From the NCBI GenBank assembly GCA_965204565.1, contig CBDBEU010000005.1, forward strand, positions 496,001 through 560,000: a DNA stretch of 64,000 nucleotides, read 5' to 3'. This DNA is from CBDBEU01 sp965204565. Lineage in GTDB: Bacteria > Pseudomonadota > Alphaproteobacteria > Rhizobiales > TMED25. How positions within the stretch are numbered: the stretch's first letter is position 1; each line of letters starts with the position of its first letter. A model generated the notes under the pieces. That model was not told where the DNA came from. It worked only from the letters and a program-made list of their open reading frames with translations, and did no database searches. The position numbers and the translations under genes are program-made. Shown here in pieces: positions 19,101 through 26,949 of this stretch.

Positions 19101-19261
19101 GAATTCAGTTTGGTCGTCCGGCAACAGCACGAGAGAAGGCAGGGGGGATTTCGAATTTGAGGTAACAGAGAATGGGTGCGTCTGAAATTGCAAGGACGTT
19201 GGGGATCTCAAGAGCAAGTGTTTACAGCCACTTTCACTAATCAACATCAATAGGAAAACCC

Positions 19262-19615
19262 ATGCCAGACATCATTCGGACAATAAAATGCACATACCCA
19301 ATACGAAACATTATGCTGAATATATCTGATGTAAATCAAATATTTGTGAATATAACAGATAATTTAAATGGAAAAAAAGAACGATCAATCGCCGATTTAA
19401 ACCATGGGAAATTTTCTAATAATGAAGAATTTGAATACGTCAAAAATTCTTTACATAATAACCAGTTTAAGATTACAGTTAAAGTGACGTGGGTGGACGG
19501 TTCAATAGTTCAGGGAACAGATGTAAATGTGATTGATGATAAAATAGTCCAAAATCCTATAAAATCTATTTTTATGCCAAACGTAACATCATTTGAAGTT
19601 GCGGGTTCACGATGA
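19262..19615 (+). CDS. AT-rich orphan gene, function unknown
   Basis: The 117-residue product matches no family I recognise. It is hydrophilic, rich in Asn, Ile, Lys and Asp, and ends FMPNVTSFEVAGSR; the repeated V-x-V-x pattern (ITVKVTWVDGSIVQ) suggests beta structure. Its DNA is clearly AT-rich compared with the GC-rich neighbours, which points to recent transfer. It lies between an IS3 fragment and the Sel1-repeat gene. The last third is repeated at 22199-22357 as part of the tandem duplication. The start ATG 19262 is preceded by AGGAAAACCC, an acceptable ribosome-binding site. Confidence 0.55.
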   Translation: MPDIIRTIKCTYPIRNIMLNISDVNQIFVNITDNLNGKKERSIADLNHGKFSNNEEFEYVKNSLHNNQFKITVKVTWVDGSIVQGTDVNVIDDKIVQNPIKSIFMPNVTSFEVAGSR

Positions 19616-19731
19616 CGTTCGAGAAGTGTTTGGGGGGCATCAATTGGGATTGTTGGGAGATTGGGCAGCACGGATAGAACCGTCACACCATGATTGAAGT
19701 GTAACCCGGGAGAAAAGGAAACGAAGCCGTA
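19616..19731. other. spacer between the AT-rich gene and the Sel1-repeat gene
   Basis: About 115 bases, nearly identical to 22358-22473. It lies between two convergent genes. No gene is seen. Confidence 0.4.
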
Positions 19732-20648
19732 TCAACACCCTTTGTAGTTCTTGGCAACACATTCACGGGCCAGTTTCTGAGCCGCAGAGATATCGGCAGA
19801 AGTCATTTTCCTTGCTACAATATCTCTATCTTCAGCCGCATATTCATCCCCGGATGATGCTGCTATATTCCACCACATATGGGCATGGATGTAATCCTGC
19901 GGGACACCCTCTCCAGTGCCATACATCCCAGCAAACCCAGCTTGAACTGGGCACCGGCAAGCCCCTGTTCGGCAGCAAGCGTATACCACTTCACTGCAGT
20001 CTCATAATCCTGCGGGACACCCTCTCCAGTGCCATACATCAAACCCAGATTGAACTGGGCCTCGGCAATCCCCTGTTCGGCAGCAAGCGTATACCACTTC
20101 ACTGCAGTCTCATAATCCTGCGGGACACCCTCTCCAGTGCCATACATCAAACCCAGATTGAACTGGGCCTCGGCAATCCCCTGTTCGGCAGCAAGCGTAT
20201 ACCACTTCACTGCAGTCTCGTCATCCTGCGGGACACCCTCTCCAGTGCCATACATATAACCCAGATTGAACTGGGCCTCGGCAATCCCCTGTTCGGCAGC
20301 AAGTGCAAACCACTTCACTGCAGTCTCGTCATCCTGCGGGACACCCTTTCCAGTGGCATACATCACACCCAGCTTGAACTGGGCACCGGCAAGCCCCTGT
20401 TCGGCAGCAAGCGTATACCACTTCACTGCAGTCTCGTCATCCTGCGGGACACCCTTTCCAGTGGCATACATATAACCCAGATTGAACTGGGCACGGGCAT
20501 CCCCCTGTTCGGCAAGGGGCGTCCATTCCTTGAGTGCGGTCGCAAAGTCGCCGTTCTCAAAGGCAGCAACACCTTTATCAAGCTCCGCGCTACATCCAGG
20601 GAATGAGATGAGTGACAGCAGCAGAGGTATGATCAATAAAGTTTTCAT
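19732..20648 (-). pseudogene. Sel1-repeat (SLR) secreted protein, copy 1, frameshifted
   Basis: The N-terminus is a Sec signal peptide (TLLIIPLLLSLISFPGCSA), followed by a short linker and six 36-residue Sel1-like repeats of the form AQFNLGYMYATGKGVPQDDE, alpha-solenoid units that usually mediate protein-protein contacts. In the sixth repeat, near 19930, about five extra bases (ctggg) shift the frame; the proper C-terminus (HAHMWWN to CVAKNYKGC) continues in another frame to 19732. The related gene at 22474-24153 is intact with 13 repeats. The signal-peptide Cys might be read as a lipobox but the preceding residues fit poorly, and copy 2 has Trp there. Confidence 0.8.
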
Positions 20649-20744
20649 GGCGGAACGATAGGTCGCCTTTTTTCAAGTGTAAAGACATGTGAACGCACCA
20701 CGATATTTTGAGGTGGTCCTGCTTTTTCGACCGATTTGCAGCCT

Positions 20745-21074
20745 TTCCAGGATGGATCGGGGTTTCACATCAGGCTGCCATTCTCATGGGTTCGGTTTTG
20801 CCGGCATGGACCTCGTCGGGGGTCGAGATGCCGTGGGTGGAGTGTGGACGCTCGGCGTTGTAGCAGGCCGGCCTTCGCTTCCGGGCCCGTCTCAAAGGCA
20901 TGCAGATAGACGCACTCGTAGTTGAGGGACAGCCATGGGCGCTCGATCATCCTGTTGTCGATGCGGGACCTTTGCCATCCATGCCGATCTCGATCTTCGC
21001 GAGGACGACCTGAAAACACTTCATCCGCTTCCGAGAGCAGGCAAACATCTGCGCATCGTGAAACAGTAAGTGCA
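20745..21074 (-). pseudogene. IS3-family OrfB C-terminal remnant, copy 1
   Basis: The minus strand encodes MIERPWLSLNYECVYLHAFE and, in a second frame, YNAERPHSTHGISTPDEV, the last part of the DDE integrase domain of IS3-family OrfB. It is frameshifted and lacks the N-terminal two-thirds. It lies immediately upstream of the Sel1-repeat gene. An almost identical remnant sits in the same place relative to the second Sel1-repeat gene (24248-24580). The right edge at 21074 is the joint where the duplicated 2-oxoacid oxidoreductase segment begins. Confidence 0.7.
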
Positions 21075-22198
21075 TACGCTGAGGATCTTGCGGCAGTGGT
21101 GCCCGGTGGCACGCTGATCTATGATTCGAGCTGGCCGCGACAGTTCGAGCGTGACGATATCGATGTTATCGGCATCCCAATTGCAAAACTCGTGGCCAAA
21201 ACTTTCCACGACGCGCGCCAACGCCAGCTTTTCAAGAACATCGCCTATCTTGGCGCACTGTCGCTGTTGCTCAACATTGATGTCGAAGTGGTCACCGGCC
21301 TGCGGCTGCAGACACCTGTCATCGTATTGAGTGATCTTGATATCGGCATGAATGATTGGGTCGTCGGCCCCCTGCAATGGGAAAAGGACCGCGAGCACGA
21401 CCGCGGCAAACTGCTTGACGCCGAAGCGCTGATCACCGACTTCGCCCGCTACCGCGATGTTGACGGTGATGGCATTGGCTACCGCACAGCTCCGGGTACA
21501 CATCCGGATCGCGGAGCCTTCTTCACCCGCGGCACCTCGCACAATGAGTGCGGTCGCAGCCCCCCTCACCGTGGCCTGACGGTCCAGCATGACCTACATC
21601 AAGAAACCGCTGTTCAAGCACCCCAACCTGACGCGCAATGCCCTGGGTCTTACCCACCGCGACTATGAAGGTGTGGTCTCCACTCTATGTGCAGGCTGTG
21701 GCCACGATTCGGTCACCGCTGCGATTGTCGAAGCCTGCTACGAACTGGCAGTGCCGCCGCACCGTGTCGCCAAGCTTTCAGGCATTGGCTGCTCATCAAA
21801 GACCACCAATTATTTCATGAGCCGGTCGCATGGTTTCAATTCGGTTCATGGCCGCATGCCTTCGATCGCCACCGGTGCCAATCTTGCCAATCGCGATCTC
21901 CTCTATGTCGGTGTATCCGGAGACGGCGATACCGCATCAATCGGTCTGGGTCAGTTCTGCCACGCCATACGCAGACGACTCGACATGGTCTATATCGTTG
22001 AAAACAACGGCACCTATGGCCTCACCAAGGGTCAGTTTTCCGCCACCAACGACCGCAACTCCAGGAGCAGGCGCGGTGCCGAAACGCCATTTGATGCGAT
22101 CGATCTCGCAGTCCTGGCTATCGAGCTCGGCGCAGGCTTCGTTGCGCGCTCATTCTCCGGAGACAAGCAGCAGCTGGTGCCTTTGATCAAGGCAGCCA
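21075..22198 (+). pseudogene. Shortened second copy of the 2-oxoacid oxidoreductase genes
   Basis: The segment is nearly identical to parts of 16070-18281 but with three losses: 16299-16928 is missing at 21303 (in frame), six bases are missing near 21431, and roughly 17179-17635 is missing at 21549. What remains is a slice of the gamma domain, a slice of the alpha domain and the first 204 codons of the beta subunit, which ends at 22198 where it meets the AT-rich gene remnant. Only scattered substitutions separate it from the source, so it is fairly recent. No functional enzyme can result. Confidence 0.9.
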
Positions 22199-22357
22199 TA
22201 TAACCCGTTTAAGATTACAGTTAAAGTGACGTGGGTGGACGGTTCAATAGTTCAGGGAACAGATGTAAATGTGATTGATGATAAAATAGTCCAAAATCCT
22301 ATAAAATCTATTTTTATGCCAAACGTAACATCATTTGAAGTTGCGGGTTCACGATGA
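22199..22357 (+). pseudogene. 3' remnant of the AT-rich orphan gene, copy 2
   Basis: These bases repeat the last third of the gene at 19262-19615 (from about 19457 on) with at most a few changes. The 5' part is missing, replaced by the cut-off beta-subunit copy. It has no start codon of its own in a useful position. Confidence 0.8.
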
Positions 22358-22473
22358 CGTTCGAGAAGTGTTTGGGGGGCATCAATTGGGATTGTTGGGA
22401 GATTGGGCAGCACGGATAGAACCGTCACACCATGATTGAAGTGTAACCGGGGAGAAAAGGAAACGAAACCGTA

Positions 22474-24153
22474 TCAACACCCTTTGTAGTTCTTGGCAAC
22501 ACATTCATCGGCCAGTTTCTGAGCCGCAGAGATATCGGCAGAAGTCATTTCCCTTGCTATAATATCTATCTTTTCAGCCGCATATTCATCCCCGGATGAT
22601 GATGCTACATTCCACCACATATGGGCATGTATGAGATCCTGCGGGACACCCTCTCCATTGTAATACATACTACCCACAATGAGCTGGGCCTTGGCATCCC
22701 CCTGTTCGGCAGCAAGCGTATACCACTTCACTGCAGTCTCGTCATCCTGCGGGACACCGTCTCCAGTGTAATACATCAAACCCAGACTGAACTGGGCCTT
22801 GGCATGCCCCTGTTTGGCAGCAAGCGTATACCACTTCACTGCAGTCTCGTAATCCTGCGGGACACCCTCTCCAGTGCGATACATCACACCCAGACTGAAC
22901 TGGGCCTCGGCAAGCCCCTGTTCGGCAGCAAGTGTAAACCACTTCACTGCAGTCTCGTCATCCTGCGGGACACCCTTTCCAGTGTGATACATCAAAGCCA
23001 GATTGTGCTGGGCCTCGGCAAGCCCCTGTTCGGCAGCAAGTGTATTCCACTTCACTGCAGTCTTGTAATCCTGCGGGACACCCTCTCCAGTGCCATACAT
23101 ACTACCAAGATTGAGCTGGGCCTCGGCATCCCCCTGTTCGGCAGCAAGCGTAAACCACTTCACTGCAGTCTCGTCATCCTCCGGGACACCCTCTCCATTA
23201 TCGTACATCAAACCCAGATTGAACTGGGCAAAGGCAAGCCCCTGTTCGGCAGCAAGCGTATACCACTTCACTGCAGTCTCGTCATCCTGCGGGACACCCT
23301 CTCCATTATCGTACATCACACCCAGCCTGAACTGGGCCTCGGCAAGCCCCTGTTCGGCAGCAAGCGTAAACCACTTCACTGCAGTCTCGTCATCCTGCGG
23401 GACACCCTTTCCAGTGTGATACATTTTACCCAGATTGAACTGGGCACCGGCAAGCCCCTGTTCGGCAGCAAGCGTATACCACTTCACTGCAGTCTCGTAA
23501 TCCTGCGGGACACCCTCTCCAGTGCGATACATACTACCCAGATTGAACCGGGCCTCGGCATCCCCCTGTTCGGCAGCAAGCGTATACCACTTCACTGCAG
23601 TCTCATAATCCTGCGGGACACCCTCTCCGAAGATGAAGTCAGTGAGATACATATTACCCAGATTGAGCTGAGCCTCGACAAGCCCCTGTTCGGCAGCAAG
23701 CGTAAACCACTTCACTGCAGTCTTGTAATCCTGCGGGACACCCTCTCCAATGTCATACATCACACCCAGATTGTACTGGGCCTTGGCAATCCCCTGTTCG
23801 GCAGCAAGCGTAAACCACTTCACTGCAGTCTCGTCATCCTCCGGGACACCCTCTCCAGTGAGATGCCTCACACCCAGATTGAACTGGGCCTCGGCAAGCC
23901 CCTGTTCGGCAGCAAGCTTAAACCACTTCCCTGCAGTCTCGTCATCCTGCGGGACACCCTTTCCAGTGTCATACATCACACCCAGCTTGAACTGGGCCTC
24001 GGCAATCCCCTGTTCGGCAAGGGGCGTCAATTCCTTGAGTGCGGTCGCAAAGTCGCCGTTATCAAAGGCAGCAACACCTTTATCAAGCTCCGCGCTCCAA
24101 CCGGGGAATGAGATGAGTGACAGCAGCAGAGATATGATCAATAAAGCTTTCAT
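22474..24153 (-). CDS. Sel1-repeat (SLR) secreted protein, copy 2
   Basis: The 559-residue protein has a Sec signal peptide (ALLIISLLLSLISFPGWSA), a linker with DKGVAAFDNGDFATALKE, and 13 Sel1-like repeats of 36 residues (108 bases), one of which carries a 4-residue insertion (LTDFIFGEG). The C-terminal cap reads HAHMWWNVASSSGDEYAAE and ends NYKGC with a free cysteine. Sel1 solenoids are scaffolds for protein-protein contacts, often in envelope or host-interaction roles; the partner here is unknown. It is a diverged partner of the broken gene at 19732-20648. Highly similar repeats invite expansion and contraction by recombination. Confidence 0.85.
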   Translation of the reverse strand: MKALLIISLLLSLISFPGWSAELDKGVAAFDNGDFATALKELTPLAEQGIAEAQFKLGVMYDTGKGVPQDDETAGKWFKLAAEQGLAEAQFNLGVRHLTGEGVPEDDETAVKWFTLAAEQGIAKAQYNLGVMYDIGEGVPQDYKTAVKWFTLAAEQGLVEAQLNLGNMYLTDFIFGEGVPQDYETAVKWYTLAAEQGDAEARFNLGSMYRTGEGVPQDYETAVKWYTLAAEQGLAGAQFNLGKMYHTGKGVPQDDETAVKWFTLAAEQGLAEAQFRLGVMYDNGEGVPQDDETAVKWYTLAAEQGLAFAQFNLGLMYDNGEGVPEDDETAVKWFTLAAEQGDAEAQLNLGSMYGTGEGVPQDYKTAVKWNTLAAEQGLAEAQHNLALMYHTGKGVPQDDETAVKWFTLAAEQGLAEAQFSLGVMYRTGEGVPQDYETAVKWYTLAAKQGHAKAQFSLGLMYYTGDGVPQDDETAVKWYTLAAEQGDAKAQLIVGSMYYNGEGVPQDLIHAHMWWNVASSSGDEYAAEKIDIIAREMTSADISAAQKLADECVAKNYKGC

Positions 24154-24247
24154 GGTGGAACCATAGGTCGCCTTTTTTCAAGTGTAAAGGCCTGTGAACG
24201 CGACCACGATATTTTGAGGTGGTCCTGCTTTTTCAACCGGTTTGCAG

Positions 24248-24580
24248 CCTTTCCAGGATGGATCGGGGTTTCACATCAGGCTGCCATTCTCATGGGTTCG
24301 GTTTTGCCGGCATGGACCTCGTCGGGGGTCGAGATGCCGTGGGTGGAGTGTGGACGCTCGGCGTTGTAGCAGGACGGCCTTCGCTTCCGGGCCCGTCTCA
24401 AAGGCATGCAGATAGACGCACGCGTAGTTGAGGGACAGCCATGGGCGCTCGATCATCCTGTTGTCGATGCGGGACCTTTGCCATCCATGCCGATCTCGAT
24501 CTTCGCGAGGACGACCTGAAAACACTTCATCCGCTTCCGAGAGCAGGCAAACATCTGCGCATCGTGAAACAGTAAGTGCA
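24248..24580 (-). pseudogene. IS3-family OrfB C-terminal remnant, copy 2
   Basis: It is nearly identical to 20745-21074 and encodes the same IS3 OrfB tail (RPWLSLNYACVYLHAFE). It marks the right end of the tandem duplication: the shared sequence ends with aaacagtaagtgca at 24567-24580. Confidence 0.7.
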
Positions 24581-24599
24581 GTTGCAGGTGGGCCCGCTT

Positions 24600-24919
24600 C
24601 GGATCAATGTCCTTTGCCGGGACTGGAAGCGCGCGGCCCGGAAAACTATCCGCTGCTAGATTGATATTTCCAGATCGTGTGATCGAGGCTGAGGGGCGTC
24701 CGGCGACCGCCACGACGCAGCGCATGGACGATCCCGCTCGGCACACGACGATCATCAACGCACTTCCTGCCGCGCACATCGGTCGGCAGAAGCGGCGCGA
24801 TCAGAGCCGCCGAGAATCGGAAAACCAGAAGAAATCATACATCTCGTTACCTCCTCACCGGAGGCAATGAACCATCCTCAGATCAAATCGGGAAGACGGT
24901 CATTGGGGCCGGACCCTAG
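24600..24919 (-). pseudogene. IS5-family transposase remnant (left end)
   Basis: Read on the minus strand from 24919, it begins ctagggtccggcccc, then has a leader and an ATG with MYDFF, followed by scrambled fragments of the IS5-family N-terminus including SGIVHALR. The same start, leader and N-terminus occur at 62632-62960 on the plus strand. Only the N-terminal third remains and it is frameshifted. Confidence 0.7.
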
Positions 24920-24966
24920 AGAGTTTGAGCTGCGTGCTAACCTTGACTCTAACCCGTTGAAATGAA

Positions 24967-25043
24967 TGGTACCGCTGCCCCGGTTCGAACGGGGGACCTC
25001 TTGATCCACAATCAAGCGCTCTAACCAGCTGAGCTACAGCGGC
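24967..25043 (-). tRNA. tRNA-His (GTG)
   Basis: The minus strand folds as a complete cloverleaf: acceptor GCCGCTG pairs with CAGCGGT, the D arm is AGCTCAGCTGGTTAGAGC, the anticodon stem CTTGA/TCAAG frames the anticodon GTG, and the T arm carries GTTCGAACC. The discriminator base is A73, followed by an encoded CCA. The base before position 1 is C, so no G-1 is encoded, as expected for the alphaproteobacterial clade with the divergent tRNA-His/HisRS pair. Confidence 0.95.
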
Positions 25044-25227
25044 GCCGTTGTTTGCCGGTGATAACCGGCTTTGCGTCTTCTTTCACACCGCCCGGGGCCG
25101 ATCGTCAAGGGCGGCGGCATGGCTGGCGACCGGCATCAGCTTGTCCAATCCGGCAACGCGGCGATGGCGATGGTGGTGGAACATGGCATAGACTTGCGAC
25201 AAACCACACCAGCACAATGGGACCGAG

Positions 25228-25533
25228 ATGGGTATCGACACCGCCACCGACAAGGAAAGCGAACTGCGCATCGGCCCGACCAGCGAAGGCATGGTGCGCA
25301 TCTATGTGCTTTCCGAGGATGTCGACATGCCGATGGATTTCGCGCCCGAGGATGCTCTTGAAATCGCAGCCGGGCTGACTGCCGCCGCCGGGGCGGCCCG
25401 GCAGGCTTCAACGCAAGGTGCCAAAAAGGCGCGCAAGCGCGAGACCGCAGCGGTTAGGGGGCAGTACACCGATCCCGTACACAGCGCTGTGTCAAAGGGC
25501 TCGTCGCAGGACGAAAGCCTATGTTATCCTTAA
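25228..25533 (+). CDS. DUF6324-like small conserved protein
   Basis: The first 70 residues (MGIDTATDKESELRIGPT, then VRIYVLSEDVDMPMDFAPED) look like a short alphaproteobacterial family that I recall as DUF6324; its function is unknown. The protein is 101 residues here. The last 30 residues after KARKRE lack the family character and run towards the IS1380 remnant, so the normal stop may have been lost through a rearrangement. The ATG at 25228 has GGGACCGAG just upstream. It lies between tRNA-His and an IS1380 remnant. Confidence 0.6.
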   Translation: MGIDTATDKESELRIGPTSEGMVRIYVLSEDVDMPMDFAPEDALEIAAGLTAAAGAARQASTQGAKKARKRETAAVRGQYTDPVHSAVSKGSSQDESLCYP

Positions 25534-25552
25534 CCCGCATTTCCCATATGGC

Positions 25553-26280
25553 TCCATTGATTGATGTGATTGATCGTTGGTTCTGTGATGAGAACCAATG
25601 TCTTGAGCGCATTTTGGGGCGCGGCATATGGCGAACCCGGCGGGTGAACCGGTTGACGGGCCTCTTCGGCTCGGTTTCGACCGCCGCCTGAAGCTCGGGT
25701 TCCACGGTTCCGGAATCACCACCGACGCCGGATGGCCGGCCTGCCGCGGGCTTGATGACGTGCTCGGCTTGACGGACATGGCCGGCCATGAGCCTGTCGA
25801 TCCGCGCACCGGCAAGGACGGTCGGCACGCGATGACGGGATTGTTTCGCCGATCCGTCTTTGGCCGCCTCGGTGGCCATGAGGACGTAAACGACGCTGAC
25901 CGCCCGGGATGCGATCCCGCGATGCGATGGATTGTCGGCGGGCGCGCCGTAGCCGGTCAGGCGATGGTCGCCGACCGGCGTGAAGGAGAAGCCGATCAGG
26001 ATCGGCGCCGGGATCGTCACACACGGCCGGTATGTCACGTTCCGGTTGTCATGCAGTCCGGCAAGAACCACGGGCGAGGTGTGTCCTGATGACGACGAAA
26101 TCGGCAATCCCGGCGCGATATACGCCGGCGTCACCGTTCTCGATGTCCCTCGATCCCCACGGCGATGGTCCGGAGTTGCAGATGTCCGCCCGTGGAGGCA
26201 ATATCGGCTCGACGATGGCCGTCATTCCGTGAATGTCGGGTTAAATGACTTCCCAAATTCGATCGTCCTTGAGGCACACC
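25553..26280 (+). pseudogene. IS1380-family transposase remnant, copy 3
   Basis: The N-terminal part is well kept from 25628: LGFDRRLKLGFHGSGITTDA, then CRGLDDVLGLTDMAG and the GCDPAMRWIVGGRAV block. After about 25960 the sequence jumps to the C-terminal region (IRIGAGIVTHGRYVTFRL, in another frame from 25980). The catalytic core is missing. This copy is more distant from copies 1 and 2 than those are from each other. Its right edge touches the hsp20 promoter. Confidence 0.75.
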
Positions 26281-26308
26281 CTTGATTCCTCCAGATCTGT
26301 ACTTATCT
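26281..26308 (+). promoter_or_regulatory. heat-shock (RpoH) type promoter of hsp20
   Basis: CTTGAT at 26281-26286 resembles the RpoH -35 element CTTGAA/C and CTTATCT at 26302-26308 resembles its alphaproteobacterial -10 element; the spacer is 15 bases. Transcription from here would give a leader of roughly 90 bases that contains the ROSE-like structure. Confidence 0.45.
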
Positions 26309-26310
26309 AG

Positions 26311-26404
26311 GCATCGAAGGCGCCCTTTGCGGGCCTTCGAACTGATGCCCGGCAAATTGGTTGCGGGCAAATTTCCATATCGCTCAACAGGAGGATGTGT
26401 GATG
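26311..26404 (+). promoter_or_regulatory. ROSE-type RNA thermometer in the hsp20 leader
   Basis: Three consecutive hairpins can form. The first (26311-26348) pairs CGAAGGC with GCCTTCG, the second (26346-26369) pairs TGCCC with GGGCA, and the third (26376-26400) pairs the Shine-Dalgarno region with the sequence TCGCT at 26380-26384. TCGCT is exactly the U(U/C)GCU anti-Shine-Dalgarno motif of ROSE elements, and the opposing G-G mismatch expected there is present. Heating would melt the third hairpin and expose AGGAGG (26389-26394). Confidence 0.72.
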
Positions 26405-26851
26405 CGAGCTTTTGATCTCTCCCCCCTTTACAAGAACACCATTGGCTTTGATCGCCTGGGCCAGCTCATGGACCAGGTCAACGTCGACAGCACCAATGGG
26501 TATCCGCCCTACAATATCGAGCGTCTCGGTGAGCAGGAATACCGCATTACCATGGCGGTTTCCGGCTTTGGCGAAAGCGACATCGAAATCGAAGTCAAGG
26601 AAGACACGCTGAACGTCTCCGGCAAGCAGGCGCAGGAAGCAGAAGAGCGCGACTATCTCTATCAGGGGATTGCAGCGCGCGCCTTTGAGCGCCGTTTCCG
26701 CCTCGCCGATCATGTTCAGGTCAATGGCGCACGTCTCGAAAACGGTCTCCTGCACATCGATCTTGTGCGTGAAATCCCCGAGGCACTCAAGCCCCGTAAG
26801 ATCGAAATTGGCTCCGGCAGGGTGATCGAGTCGAAGGGCAAGGCGGTCTGA
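26402..26851 (+). CDS. Small heat-shock protein, Hsp20/IbpA type
   Basis: The 149-residue chaperone of the alpha-crystallin family holds unfolding proteins in the cytoplasm. The N-terminal IbpA-like block reads FDLSPLYKNTIGFDRLGQLM; the alpha-crystallin domain runs from about residue 38 (PPYNIERLGEQEYRITMAVS) to 130, with the conserved ARLENGLLHIDL strand (A-x-x-x-n-G-x-L). The ATG at 26402 follows AGGAGG. The upstream region holds an RpoH-like promoter and a ROSE thermometer, so expression should rise on heating at two levels. A strong terminator follows. Confidence 0.93.
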   Translation: MRAFDLSPLYKNTIGFDRLGQLMDQVNVDSTNGYPPYNIERLGEQEYRITMAVSGFGESDIEIEVKEDTLNVSGKQAQEAEERDYLYQGIAARAFERRFRLADHVQVNGARLENGLLHIDLVREIPEALKPRKIEIGSGRVIESKGKAV

Positions 26852-26890
26852 ACAAAGACTGGCTTCATCTTGACCGGTACCACCAATGCG

Positions 26891-26917
26891 GGGCGCTCCC
26901 TTCGGGGAGCGCCCTTT
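26891..26917 (+). terminator. Rho-independent terminator after hsp20
   Basis: A perfect 10-bp stem, GGGCGCTCCC with GGGAGCGCCC, closed by a TTCG tetraloop and followed by TTTC. It sits between the ends of hsp20 (+) and the aldolase gene (-) and may serve both. Confidence 0.85.
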
Positions 26918-26949
26918 CAATTGGCGGCTAAATTAAAACGCCGTGGCGA

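Noticed and set aside
21075..22198. A second functional 2-oxoacid oxidoreductase
   Set aside because: Large internal deletions and a truncated beta subunit remove essential regions.
19930..24100. Regular repeats that might be a CRISPR array
   Set aside because: The unit is 108 bases, nearly all conserved, without spacer/repeat alternation, and encodes Sel1 repeats.
22621..24111. A 496-codon open frame antisense to the second Sel1-repeat gene, repeating a LFGSKRIPLHCSL-like unit
   Set aside because: It is a by-product of a 108-base repeat read on the other strand; there is no ribosome-binding site or family, while the Sel1 strand has a signal peptide and a known repeat. The same holds for 19812-20606.
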